DNA of 64,000 nucleotides from Planctomycetia bacterium (GTDB taxonomy: Bacteria; Planctomycetota; Phycisphaerae; UBA1845; Fen-1342), in the NCBI GenBank assembly GCA_015709575.1, contig CP054190.1:3284616-3348615 (forward strand). The letters are read 5' to 3'. Positions within the stretch are counted from its first letter, which is position 1. Each line of letters opens with the position of its first letter. The position numbers and the translations under genes were made by a program. The notes under the pieces were generated by a model. That model saw only the letters and a program-made list of their open reading frames with translations, was not told where the DNA came from and searched no databases. Positions 51,725-61,218 of the stretch are shown one piece after another.

Positions 51725-52891
51725 TCAGGCGTGATAAAACGCGCGGATGGCCTCCACCACGGCCCGCTGCTGCACCTCGGTCAACTCCGGGTACATCGGC
51801 AGCGCCAGCACCTCCAGCGCCGCCTGCTCGGCGACGGGGAACTGCCCGGCCTGGTAGCCAAGATTCGCGAAGCAATCCTGGCGGTGCAGCGGCAGCGGGT
51901 AATAAACACCCCAGCCGATCCCACGGGCGGTGAGGTGCTTGGTCAGTTCGTCGCGGCGCGGCGCCCGAATGACGTACTGGTGATAGGTGTGCCGCCCGCG
52001 CCGCTCGACCGGCGTGCGGATCACCTCCGGCGCCAGACGCGCTTCAACGAACAGGTGCGTATAGGTCGCGGCGCGCTCGCGCCGGGCGGCGGTCCAGGCC
52101 TCCAGACGGCGCAGCTTGATCGTCAGCACCGCGGCCTGAATCGCATCGAGCCGGAAATTGCCGCCGATCAATCGGTGGTAATAGCGGGGATTCTCGCCGT
52201 GCGTGCGCAGCAGGCGGGCCGTTTCGTGCAGTGCGTCGTCATTGCAGAGCAATGCCCCGGCATCGCCCATCGCGCCGAGATTCTTCGTGGGATAGAAGCT
52301 CAGCGAGGCGAACTCGCCGAAGCAGCCCGCCATCCGCCCGCCGTCGGCTCGCTCCGTCGCGCCGATCGCCTGGCAGGCGTCCTCGATCACGGGAATGCCG
52401 CGCGGGCGAGCGACCGCCAGCAGCGCATCCATGTCGGCCAGTTGTCCGTACAAATGCACCGGAATCACGGCCTTTGTGCGCGGCGTGATCTTCGCCGCGA
52501 GCTGGGCGACGTTGACGTTGTAGGTGTCTGGCTCCACGTCCACGAACACCGGCGTCGCGCCGAGCCGCGAGACCGTGCCGGCTGTGCCGAAGAAGGTGAA
52601 GGTCGGCACGATCACCTCGTCGCCCGGGCCGATGTTCAGCGCCATCATGGCGACCAGCAGAGCATCCGTGCCGGAAGAAACACCCAGCGCGTGCTTGCAG
52701 CCGCAATACGCCCGCAGCGCGTCCTCGAATGCGGTCACCTTCGCGCCCATCACATACATGCCGCTGGCAGCGACGGCCAGCAGCTCGGCGCTCAACTCCT
52801 CCCGCAATTCCGCATAGGCGGCGGGCAGGTTGAGCGGGGGCACGGTGACGGATGCGGGAGCGGCCGGTGCGGCGGAAGCGGTGGCGGACAA
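51725..52891 (-). CDS. DegT/DnrJ/EryC1/StrS sugar aminotransferase
   Basis: A 388-residue PLP enzyme that transfers an amino group to a keto-sugar nucleotide. GVSSGTDALLVAMMAL binds PLP phosphate; PVIEDACQAIGA holds the Asp, and FYPTKNLGAMGDAG the Schiff-base Lys203; RLDAIQAAVLTIKL follows. The start is TTG, with AAAGGAA ~8 nt upstream (53-nt better candidates were not seen; the next Met is internal). Part of the operon glmM-like-degT-tatD-epimerase. Confidence 0.93.
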   Translation of the reverse strand: MSATASAAPAAPASVTVPPLNLPAAYAELREELSAELLAVAASGMYVMGAKVTAFEDALRAYCGCKHALGVSSGTDALLVAMMALNIGPGDEVIVPTFTFFGTAGTVSRLGATPVFVDVEPDTYNVNVAQLAAKITPRTKAVIPVHLYGQLADMDALLAVARPRGIPVIEDACQAIGATERADGGRMAGCFGEFASLSFYPTKNLGAMGDAGALLCNDDALHETARLLRTHGENPRYYHRLIGGNFRLDAIQAAVLTIKLRRLEAWTAARRERAATYTHLFVEARLAPEVIRTPVERRGRHTYHQYVIRAPRRDELTKHLTARGIGWGVYYPLPLHRQDCFANLGYQAGQFPVAEQAALEVLALPMYPELTEVQQRAVVEAIRAFYHA

Positions 52892-53076
52892 GATCGGTTC
52901 CTTTCCGGGTTACGACGCGATGCGACTCAGCCAGCGCGCCGTGCGAAGCGAAACAGGGCGGGGCCGGCCGCGGCGCAAATCGGCCGTCCGTCGGCTCGCG
53001 CGTACGGCCCAGCGCGCGAAACAACTCCATCGTACCCGCCGAGCACCGCCGACGGGGCGGCGATCCGCGGCACCCA

Positions 53077-54420
53077 TCAGATGCCGGCGGCGCGACGGGC
53101 GTCGTCGATCAGGCGCTGCGCGACGGACTCATCCGCCGCCTCGGCGATCACGCGCACGATCGGCTCGGTGTTGGACGGGCGCAGATGCACCCACCCGGCG
53201 TCGAAATCGAGTCGCACACCGTCGCTGTCATCGATCCGCAGGTCCGACCGGCGAGCCGCGTCGGCCTTCAGGCGCTCCACGGCGGCCAGAATGCGGTCGC
53301 GATCGGCGGCGAATTTCTGCTTGATCATCGCGTAGCGCGGAAGCTCCGCGACCAGCGCGCTGACGCTGCGCCCCGTGCGGGCCATCAGTTGAAGCACCAG
53401 GGCGATGGAGAGAATGCTGTCGCGCACCGGCGAGATTCGCAGGTCGATCACGCCGCCGTTCCCCTCCCCGCCGATCACCGCGCCGGCCTGCATCATGGCC
53501 CGCGCCACGTGCGCCTCGCCGACCGGCGTGCGCAGCACCGGCACCTCCGCCCGAGCCGCGAGATCGTCGATCATCCGCGACGTGGAGAGATTCGCCGCGA
53601 CCGGCCCGCGCCGCTGCGAGAGCACGAACTGCACCGCGAGCGCGAGCGTGTACTCCTCGCCGATGAAGCGCCCCTGCTCATCCACGATCGCCAGTCGATC
53701 GGCATCCGGATCCTGCGCAAAGCCGATCGCAGCGCGCTCCCGCCGCACTGCCTCGCACAACTGCGACAGGTTTTCCGCGATCGGCTCGGGCGTGTGCGCA
53801 AATGCGCCGTCGGGCGTGCCGTTGATCTGCACCGGCTCCACGCCCAACCCGCGCAGCACCGCCGGCGCTGCACGGCAGCCCGCGCCGTTGATGCTGTCCA
53901 CCACGACGCGCATGCCGCGCAGCGGTGCGATGTCCGTCTCGACTGCCGCCAGCACGGCGGCGACGTGTCGATCCGTCGCCGCCTCATCCCGCACTACCGG
54001 GTGAAACCCGCTCGCGACCTGGCGGTACGCGCCGCGCGCGCGGATGTCGGCGATTCGCGTCACCAGCGCCGGATCCGGCGCGAGGCCGTTTTCATCCAGA
54101 AATTTCAGGCCGTTCCACTCCGCCGGGTTGTGACTGGCGGTGAGGATGATGCCGCCGGCGGCGCGGCGCTCGCGAATCGCGAAGCCGGCGGTCGGTGTCA
54201 TCGCGACGCCGAGGTTCACCACGCGGCAGCCCGCGGCCAGCATTCCGGCCGTCGCGGCCGCGGCGTACATCTCGCCGCTGGGACGGGTGTCGCGCGCGAG
54301 GATCATCTCGCCGCCGCCCAGCACGGTCGCGTAGGCGTGCGCAAACTCCAGCGCGAGCGCGGGCGTGAGCGTCTGACCGACCAGCCCGCGAACGCCCGAC
54401 ACGCTGACCATCAACGCCAC
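53077..54420 (-). CDS. Phosphoglucosamine mutase/phosphomannomutase
   Basis: A 447-residue alpha-D-phosphohexomutase moving phosphate between C6 and C1 of a hexose or glucosamine. SVSGVRGLVGQTLTP, phosphoserine loop ILTASHNPAEWNGLK (Ser96), metal loop DPDADRLAIVDEQG, sugar-specificity GGEGNGGVI and phosphate loop RPSNTEPIVRV are present. The GEGNGG form resembles archaeal-type GlmM rather than bacterial GlmM. The GTG at 54420 has ACAGGAG 7 nt upstream; the frame is open to 54600 without homology. Likely supplies UDP-GlcNAc or mannose-1-P. Confidence 0.9.
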   Translation of the reverse strand: MALMVSVSGVRGLVGQTLTPALALEFAHAYATVLGGGEMILARDTRPSGEMYAAAATAGMLAAGCRVVNLGVAMTPTAGFAIRERRAAGGIILTASHNPAEWNGLKFLDENGLAPDPALVTRIADIRARGAYRQVASGFHPVVRDEAATDRHVAAVLAAVETDIAPLRGMRVVVDSINGAGCRAAPAVLRGLGVEPVQINGTPDGAFAHTPEPIAENLSQLCEAVRRERAAIGFAQDPDADRLAIVDEQGRFIGEEYTLALAVQFVLSQRRGPVAANLSTSRMIDDLAARAEVPVLRTPVGEAHVARAMMQAGAVIGGEGNGGVIDLRISPVRDSILSIALVLQLMARTGRSVSALVAELPRYAMIKQKFAADRDRILAAVERLKADAARRSDLRIDDSDGVRLDFDAGWVHLRPSNTEPIVRVIAEAADESVAQRLIDDARRAAGI

Positions 54421-54502
54421 AGGCAACTCCTGTTTCGCCGCGCTTGGCGCGATGGACCGGACCGTCGCGCGCGCCTCGACCGCCTCCAACTCCCGCGAGG
54501 CG

Positions 54503-57412
54503 CTACGAGCCGCGGCGCTTCTTCGTCGAGCGCCCGTTCCGCCCCGCGGTGGAACCGCGGACGGCCGTCGCCGCGCGGCTCGCGCCCGCGCGCCGCACAC
54601 GCGGCTCCTTCTTCACCGGGATGCGCACGTCCAGGATCGCGGCCTGCGCCGCGGCCAGCCGGGCGATCGGCACGCGGTACGGAGAGCAACTGACATAATC
54701 CATGCCGACGGTGTGGCAGAACTTCACGCTGTCGGCCTCGCCGCCGTGCTCGCCGCAGATGCCGATCTTGAGCTTGTCGCGGCTGCCGCGGCCCTTCTCA
54801 ATCGCGTGGCGGACGAGCATGCCGACGCCCTCCTGGTCCAGCGACTGGAAGGGGTCGTCGGCGAAGATGCCCGCCTTGGCGCGATCCACGTAATCCGGCA
54901 GGAATCGGCCGGCGTCGTCGCGCGAAAGGCCCATCGTCATCTGCGTCAGGTCATTGGTGCCGAAGCTGAAGAACTCGGCCACCTCGGCCACGCGATTGGC
55001 CAGCAGCGCCGCGCGCGGGGTCTCGATCATCGTGCCCACCAGGTAGGGCAGCTTCACCTTCGCCGCGCTGATGAGCTGGTCGGCGACGGTGCGCGTGCGG
55101 CCGTCCAGAATCGCCAGCTCGCGCGCGTCGATCGTGAGCGGGATCATGATCTCCGGCAGCACCTTCACGCCCTTGCGCACGCAGGCGATGGCCGCCTCGA
55201 TGATCGCGCGGACCTGCATATCCAGGATTTCAGGATAGGTGATGCACAGGCGGCAGCCGCGATGCCCCAGCATCGGGTTGGACTCGTGCAACTGGTCGGC
55301 CCGCTGCAGGATCTTCTCGACGGACAATCCCGTGACGCGCGACAGCGCCTGTGCCTGCTCGGTGGACTTGGGCACGAACTCATGCAGCGGCGGATCGATC
55401 AGGCGGATCGTGACCGGCAGGCCGTTCATCGCCTTGAAGATGCCGATGAAGTCCTCGCGCTGGTAGGGCAGCAGCTTGTCCAGCGCCGCAACGCGCGCCT
55501 CCAGCGTGTCCGCGACGATCATCTCCTGGATCGCGAGCTGCCGCTCGCGCGTCGCGAAGAACATGTGCTCGGTGCGGCACAGCCCGATGCCCTCCGCGCC
55601 CATCTCGATCGCCTTGCGCGCGTCCTCGGGCGTGTCGGCGTTCGTCCGCACCTTCATCCGCCGCGCGTCATCGGCCCACTTCATCAGCGTGTTGAACGCC
55701 GGCGGCAGCGTCGGCTTCTCCAGCGGCAGCTCGCCGCGATACACGCTTCCATCCGAGCCGTTGAGCGTGATGAAATCGCCCTGGCGGATCACCTCGTCGC
55801 CGACCGTCATCTGCCAGTGTGAATAATCGATGTGCAGCGCCTCGCAGCCGACGATGCAGCACTTGCCCCAGCCGCGCGCCACGACCGCGGCGTGCGAGGT
55901 CTTGCCGCCGGTCTGCGTCAGGATTCCGCGCGCGGCCTGCATGCCGCCCACGTCTTCCGGGCTGGTTTCCTTGCGCACCAGGATCACCGCCTCGCCGCGG
56001 GCGGCGTGCTCCTCGGCCGCGGCCGCGCTGAACACCACACGACCGCAGGCCGCACCGGGAACCGCGTCAATGCCGCGCGCCAGCAGCGCCTTGCGCAGCG
56101 TCTCCGCGCCGATGGTCCCGCTGATGACGGGGTAAAACAGCCGCTCGATGTCCACCGCCGCGATGCGCATGACCGCCTGTTCGCGCGAGATCACCGGCCG
56201 CACAGCCGCATCGGCGAACTTCTTCGGCAGGTGTCCGCGCTTGACCAGCCGCGCCGCCTCGGCCCGGCTCAGCAGCGGCTGCGTCGCCTGCTCGACGGCG
56301 ATGCGGAAGGCAGCCCCCGGCGTGCGCTTCCCGGCGCGGCACTGAAGCATGTAGAGCTTGCCGCGCTCCACTGTGAATTCCAGGTCCTGCATGTCGCCGT
56401 AGTGGATCTCAAGCATGGCGCGGACGGCCAGCAACTGGTCGTACACGTCGGGCATGAGGTGTGAGAGCTGCTCCAGGTGCAGCGGCGTGCGGATGCCGGC
56501 GACGACGTCCTCGCCCTGCGCGTTGATGAGCAGGTCGCCGTAGAAGCGGTTCTCGCCGGTCGATGGGTTGCGGGTGAAACAGACACCCGTGCCGGAGTCG
56601 TCGCCCATGTTGCCGAAAACCATCTGGCAGATGTTGACGGCGGTGCCGGTCAGGTCGGTGATCTTTTCGACGCGGCGGTAGGTGGCGGCCTTCTCGGCGT
56701 TCCATGAGTGAAACACGGCGTTGATCGCGCCGTACAGCTGGTCCCACGGAGCCTGCGGAAAGGCCGAGCCGACCTCGCGGCGGTAAATGTCCTTCATCGT
56801 GGCGACGAGATCGACCAGTTCGGCCTCGTTCACGTCCGTGTCGGCCACGCGCCGCGCGTTCTCATGCACGCTGCGCGACGAGTCCAGCGCGGCGCCGATG
56901 CGCGGCGCGGTCCGCCGTACCTTCACGTCCTCAAAGGCGCTGTCGAATTTCTCGCGGGCGACGCCCATCGCGGTCGCGCCGTACATGGTGATGAAGCGCC
57001 GGTAGGCGTCGTAGGCGAAGCGGCGGTTGCCGGTGACCCGCGCCAGCCCCTCGACCGATCGGTCGTTGAGGCCCAGGTTCAGGATCGTCTCCATCATGCC
57101 CGGCATCGAGCGCGCCGCGCCGCTGCGCACGGAGACCAGCAGCGGATCGGAAGGATCGCCCAGCTTCTTGCCGCAGACCTTCTCCAGGCGGACCAGGTGC
57201 TTGCGCACCTCGTCGGCCATGCCGCCGGGCCACTTCTGCTTGTTCGAGTGGTAATAGGCGCAGGCGGGGACCGCGATGGTAAAGCCGGCGGGCACCGGCA
57301 GGCCGATGCGGGTCATCTCCGCCAACCCCGCGCCCTTGCCCCCCAGAAGCTGCTTGTCAGCGCCGTCGCCCTCGGCCTTGCCGGCGCCGAAGAAGTACAC
57401 GAACTTCGTCAT
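54503..57412 (-). CDS. ppdK: Pyruvate, phosphate dikinase
   Basis: A 969-residue enzyme interconverting pyruvate + ATP + Pi and PEP + AMP + PPi. N-terminal ATP-grasp (LLGGKGAGLAEM; GMMETILNLGLND), swivelling His domain (GILTQTGGKTSHAAVVARGWG, catalytic His507) and PEP/pyruvate TIM barrel (GIGLCRTEHMFF; IMIPL; GTNDLTQMTMGLSRDD; IGICGEHGG with the proton-donor Cys). A basic ~35-residue tail (KKEPRVRRAG...STKKRRGS) is extra. ATG 57412 has AGGAT 8-9 nt upstream; ATG 57427 lacks one. Complements pyruvate kinase for a reversible PEP-pyruvate step. Confidence 0.95.
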   Translation of the reverse strand: MTKFVYFFGAGKAEGDGADKQLLGGKGAGLAEMTRIGLPVPAGFTIAVPACAYYHSNKQKWPGGMADEVRKHLVRLEKVCGKKLGDPSDPLLVSVRSGAARSMPGMMETILNLGLNDRSVEGLARVTGNRRFAYDAYRRFITMYGATAMGVAREKFDSAFEDVKVRRTAPRIGAALDSSRSVHENARRVADTDVNEAELVDLVATMKDIYRREVGSAFPQAPWDQLYGAINAVFHSWNAEKAATYRRVEKITDLTGTAVNICQMVFGNMGDDSGTGVCFTRNPSTGENRFYGDLLINAQGEDVVAGIRTPLHLEQLSHLMPDVYDQLLAVRAMLEIHYGDMQDLEFTVERGKLYMLQCRAGKRTPGAAFRIAVEQATQPLLSRAEAARLVKRGHLPKKFADAAVRPVISREQAVMRIAAVDIERLFYPVISGTIGAETLRKALLARGIDAVPGAACGRVVFSAAAAEEHAARGEAVILVRKETSPEDVGGMQAARGILTQTGGKTSHAAVVARGWGKCCIVGCEALHIDYSHWQMTVGDEVIRQGDFITLNGSDGSVYRGELPLEKPTLPPAFNTLMKWADDARRMKVRTNADTPEDARKAIEMGAEGIGLCRTEHMFFATRERQLAIQEMIVADTLEARVAALDKLLPYQREDFIGIFKAMNGLPVTIRLIDPPLHEFVPKSTEQAQALSRVTGLSVEKILQRADQLHESNPMLGHRGCRLCITYPEILDMQVRAIIEAAIACVRKGVKVLPEIMIPLTIDARELAILDGRTRTVADQLISAAKVKLPYLVGTMIETPRAALLANRVAEVAEFFSFGTNDLTQMTMGLSRDDAGRFLPDYVDRAKAGIFADDPFQSLDQEGVGMLVRHAIEKGRGSRDKLKIGICGEHGGEADSVKFCHTVGMDYVSCSPYRVPIARLAAAQAAILDVRIPVKKEPRVRRAGASRAATAVRGSTAGRNGRSTKKRRGS

Positions 57413-57623
57413 CGAATCGATCCTCATGGGTTTCGTCGCGCCGGGAGTGCGGAGCCGATGGCTCCGACCGCCGCGCAAAGCCCGGCATGATAGCGGGAAA
57501 CCGGTGACGCGCCGACGGGACCGCCCCGTCCCGAATGCCCGTTCCCGACCCGCATCACCCTCGTCATCCCCACGGAATCGGCCACGACAGCGCCGCGGCG
57601 GGTAAATTCGCGCGCCGCCGCCG

Positions 57624-58049
57624 TCAACGACCGCCGTCGGCAGGCTTGGGCGCCGGGATGTCCGTCGCGTGCGTCGCCGTCGCCGACGTCCCGCTCAAAT
57701 ACCCCGGTCGCGGCGTCACCTGCACCTCAACCTCGCGCACCCCCGGCAGCACCCGCACCTCAGCCGCAATCTGATCGGGGGTGACCTGCGGAGGAGCCAT
57801 CCCGTATACCAGCAGCCGCCCCTCATCAAACCAGGTGTGAAGGAACCGCACGCCGTCGATTCCATAACACACCGCCAGCCGCCCCTTCGCCGCGCCGGCG
57901 ATGCCCTGGTCCATCGCCGCGTCGCCGACCCGCGAGAGCGCATCGGCAGCCCTTTCGCCGCCGGACTTGCCGCGCGCATCCGTCAGAAAATAAAACGCAA
58001 ACAACCCGCCGCCCAGCAGAATCATGACCAGCATCGCGCTACGAAACAT
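57624..58049 (-). CDS. Small membrane-anchored BON-like protein
   Basis: A 141-residue protein with an N-terminal transmembrane helix (MLVMILLGGGLFAFYFLT) and an outer part whose second half (RLLVYGMAPPQVTPDQIAAEVRVLPGVREVEVQVTPRPG) recalls a BON fold. It ends in an Ala/Pro/Asp-rich tail. Downstream of the ABC ATPase gene by ~175 bp, same strand. No function can be assigned. Confidence 0.6.
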   Translation of the reverse strand: MFRSAMLVMILLGGGLFAFYFLTDARGKSGGERAADALSRVGDAAMDQGIAGAAKGRLAVCYGIDGVRFLHTWFDEGRLLVYGMAPPQVTPDQIAAEVRVLPGVREVEVQVTPRPGYLSGTSATATHATDIPAPKPADGGR

Positions 58050-58225
58050 GAGAGCGCCTCCAGTGCGAACAGGATCTCACACGGGCCGCCGACGGCGCGA
58101 CCCGGCACTTCTGCCTGCGAACAAGCACCATGCGCACGAACAGCACCTCGCGCATACCCGGGTCGCAGCGCGATCAAGCACACGACGCGGCGTAGCGGGG
58201 TGGTGTGTGATGATATCGTGCTCGA

Positions 58226-59698
58226 TCACCCGCGCCCGGCGCGAACCCCCATCTGGTACGCCGCCCGCAGCGCAAAATCCAACAATGGAATCAGCACCAC
58301 AATCCACCCCAGGAACCGCCCCCAGCCCGCCGAGCGGCCGCCGATCCACGGCCCCGCCTCCGTTGCCATGCGCATCCGTACGCCGCGCGCCATTCGAATC
58401 GCGACAATTCCGCACACAATCGCCGAAACCAGCGCAACCGCCATCACGCCGCGCGCCAGCACGCCACGATCCGGCTGGGCTTCGACGCCATATCGCACGA
58501 ACAGCGCTCCCGCGGCAGACAGTCCCCACACCAGCGCTGCGCGCGCGCCGGGCATGCGCCGCGCGGTCGGCGCTTCGATTTCCGGGACCAGCGAGTTCGA
58601 GATCCGGGCGACGATCGGCGCTCCGGACGATGCGGCACTACCCGCGTATGCGGGTGTCGCAGCGTCGCGATCCACGCCGCCCTGCGCCGGCCGCGCGAGC
58701 GGCGCCGCGGCCTGGTCAGTGCCGGCCGAACCCGGAACGCTCCGCGGAAACTCAGCGACAACCGATAGATCGACCCCGCGCGCTCGAGCGGACGCGCCAG
58801 CCGGAACGACCGTTACAGCGGCGCCGGCTGCACCAATGGCGACGTTCGACGCGCTGATGTCACCACCCGCTGCGCTCGCAGCAAGAATCGGCGCCGCGAC
58901 AACCATCCCCGGCGCCGCTGCAACCGCAACGGCGGCATGAGCCGCCCTGGCGCCGGGCGCGGACGCGACCGCAGCCGGACCGGACGGCATTCCGAGCGCT
59001 CCGCCGAATTCGCGGCGGAGTTCGTCCGTGGATCGATCCGACACGATCCGCCCGTCGCGCATCTGCACTACCCGCCGCGCCTGGATTGCGACCTCCGGCT
59101 CGTGCGTGACGATGATGATCGTGACGCCCTGCGCGTTGAGCGAGTGAAAAATCTGCATGATCTGCTCGCCGGTGCGCGAGTCGAGATTGCCGGTCGGCTC
59201 ATCGGCCAGCAGCAGCAGCGGGTCCGTGACAATCGCGCGGGCGATGGCGACCCGCTGTCGCTCGCCGCCGGAAAGCTCGTTCGGGCGATGATGCGCGCGG
59301 CGCGCCAATCCGACGCGCTCCAGCGCGCGGCGGGCCGGCTCGCGGATGTTGTCCTGCCGCGAGTAGAACAGCGGGACGGCGACGTTTTCGAGGGCGGTCG
59401 TGCGGTTGATCAGGTTGAAGGTCTGAAAGACGAATCCGATCTTGCGGTTGCGGACTTTCGCCAGTTGGGCGTTGGAAAGCTCGCTGACGTCGCGCCCGTC
59501 GAGCGCGTACAGCCCGGCCGTCGGTCGATCCAGGCAGCCCAGCAGGTGCATCATGGTGCTCTTGCCGCTGCCCGATGCGCCGGTGATTGCGACAAACTCG
59601 CCCTGCTCGATCTTGAGGCTGACGCCGTCGAGCGCGCGGACGTCGGTGTCGCCCATGCGATACACCTTGGTCAATTCGCGAATCTCGATCAGCGCCAC
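58226..59698 (-). CDS. MacB/LolD-type ABC ATPase with C-terminal membrane tail
   Basis: A 490-residue protein. Residues 1-~230 are an ABC ATPase of the LolD/MacB type: Walker [11 protein letters not shown] (39-48), Q-loop FQTFN, signature LSGGERQR, Walker [13 protein letters not shown] and H-loop THEPEVA. After a ~150-residue Ala/Pro/Ser-rich linker come three hydrophobic helices ([53 protein letters not shown]) that do not look like the FtsX permease. GTG 59698 has GAGGAG 5 nt upstream. Next to a MacA-like adaptor; the usual MacB permease is absent. Confidence 0.87.
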   Translation of the reverse strand: MALIEIRELTKVYRMGDTDVRALDGVSLKIEQGEFVAITGASGSGKSTMMHLLGCLDRPTAGLYALDGRDVSELSNAQLAKVRNRKIGFVFQTFNLINRTTALENVAVPLFYSRQDNIREPARRALERVGLARRAHHRPNELSGGERQRVAIARAIVTDPLLLLADEPTGNLDSRTGEQIMQIFHSLNAQGVTIIIVTHEPEVAIQARRVVQMRDGRIVSDRSTDELRREFGGALGMPSGPAAVASAPGARAAHAAVAVAAAPGMVVAAPILAASAAGGDISASNVAIGAAGAAVTVVPAGASARARGVDLSVVAEFPRSVPGSAGTDQAAAPLARPAQGGVDRDAATPAYAGSAASSGAPIVARISNSLVPEIEAPTARRMPGARAALVWGLSAAGALFVRYGVEAQPDRGVLARGVMAVALVSAIVCGIVAIRMARGVRMRMATEAGPWIGGRSAGWGRFLGWIVVLIPLLDFALRAAYQMGVRAGRG

Positions 59699-59766
59699 GA
59701 ACACTCCTCGATTGCCGGAAATTCGGTTCGACCGACCGGCGGACCACCCACCCGGGCCGCGCTGCC

Positions 59767-61134
59767 CTAGCTCTCGTTTTCGTCGTCGGCCTTCGGCAGC
59801 TTCGTGAACACCTCGGTCTCCGGCGCGAGTGCCTCCCCGTCCAGCACGCCGCGCAGCTCGGTGAACTCCCCGTCGGTGATCCCGAAACGGCAGGGTACAA
59901 ACTTCCGCGGATGGCGCTGTCGTCCATCAGTCGCGGTGGAGCGGATCCAGACGCCGCTCTGCTCCCCAAGCCGCTTCACGGCCTCATTCGGCACGCGCAG
60001 CACGCCGACGGCGCGATCCACCGTGAACTCCACCTGTGCCTGCGCCCCCAGCGGCAGCTTGTAGGCCAGCGGATCCGTAATCAGAACGTAAATGTCGAAC
60101 TGGATGATCGACGACCCGGGGTTGTTGCGACCCTGCGGCTCCACCCGCCAGATGCGCCCTTCAAACACCTCGTCGCGAAAGGCGTCCACGGTGATGCGCA
60201 CAATGCCGGTGCGGGCCATCGCGTCCGTCTCGGCCCGCAGCGCCTCGTGAAGCCCCGGCGTCTCGGGCAGCGCCTCCAGCGGTGACACCGCCACCACCCG
60301 GCCATACTCGGCCTCGTCGATGCGCACGCGAACCAGCTTTTCGGAAATGTCGGCCAGTTCCAGCACCTCTGTGCCGCCCATGAAACTGTTCGTACCGGAT
60401 TGAATCAACGTGCTGGGGCGGACGAACAGCGCCGTCACAATCGCGTCGTGCCGCGACACCAGCGTCGTCTTTTCAAGCCGATCCAGCGCATCCTCATGCA
60501 GCTTCCGCGCGGCGCGGACGCCCGCCTCCTGAATCTTCACCGCCTCGGCCGCTTCCGTGATGGATTCCTCGGCGATGCGAAGCTGCGCGCGGGTCGATCG
60601 CAACTGGGCATCGACACTATCCACAGCCGTCTGGGCGATCAGCATCGCCTGCGGGGAGCTCATGCGGTCGGCGTCGCGCTGCTTCTCCTGCTCCAGGTCA
60701 AAGTCCAGGCGGCGCTTCTCCGCCTCCAGCCGCGCGACCGTGCCGCGGACCTGGTCGGCGTTGGCCTCCGATTTGCGCACGTTGATGCGCGCCTGCTCCA
60801 GCAGCGCCTCGGCCCGATCCAGCTCGGCCTTCAGGCGGTCGGCGGCGCGCTGCTCCTCATCCTTCTTGAGCACCACCAGCACGTCGCCGGTACGGACGTA
60901 GTTGCCGGGCCTAACCGGCGTCTCGATCACCTCTCCCGACGCCTCCGACTTGATCTGAAACCGCAGCCGCGGCTCGATCAGGCCGCTGGCGGTGATCGGC
61001 ACAGAGATGTCTCCGCGCGAAACGCGGTCGAACTGCGGCTGGTCCCAGGGCATTTCCACCCGGATGCCGCTCAGCGCCCACCATCCGACCACCACCGCGG
61101 CCGCCGCGGCCGCCAGCCAGAGCCACTTTTGCAT
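59767..61134 (-). CDS. MacA/HlyD-type periplasmic adaptor
   Basis: A 455-residue membrane-fusion protein with an N-terminal helix (LWLAAAAAAVVVGWWALSG), lipoyl halves (GLIEPRLRFQIKSEASGEVI; GNYVRTGDVLVVL), a long coiled-coil hairpin (~85-235), beta-barrel and a flexible end (LGAQAQVEFTVDRAVGVLRVPNEAV). It bridges an inner-membrane pump to the outer envelope. Immediately upstream of the ABC ATPase gene (68 bp), so a MacAB-like export complex is expected. Confidence 0.9.
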   Translation of the reverse strand: MQKWLWLAAAAAAVVVGWWALSGIRVEMPWDQPQFDRVSRGDISVPITASGLIEPRLRFQIKSEASGEVIETPVRPGNYVRTGDVLVVLKKDEEQRAADRLKAELDRAEALLEQARINVRKSEANADQVRGTVARLEAEKRRLDFDLEQEKQRDADRMSSPQAMLIAQTAVDSVDAQLRSTRAQLRIAEESITEAAEAVKIQEAGVRAARKLHEDALDRLEKTTLVSRHDAIVTALFVRPSTLIQSGTNSFMGGTEVLELADISEKLVRVRIDEAEYGRVVAVSPLEALPETPGLHEALRAETDAMARTGIVRITVDAFRDEVFEGRIWRVEPQGRNNPGSSIIQFDIYVLITDPLAYKLPLGAQAQVEFTVDRAVGVLRVPNEAVKRLGEQSGVWIRSTATDGRQRHPRKFVPCRFGITDGEFTELRGVLDGEALAPETEVFTKLPKADDENES

Positions 61135-61218
61135 GGAACCTCGATTTCGCTTTCCGACCAAACGCCCGACGTCGCGCCGTGCCGCGGCATCGCCCTGCGG
61201 CGATCCCGACGCTGCGAC

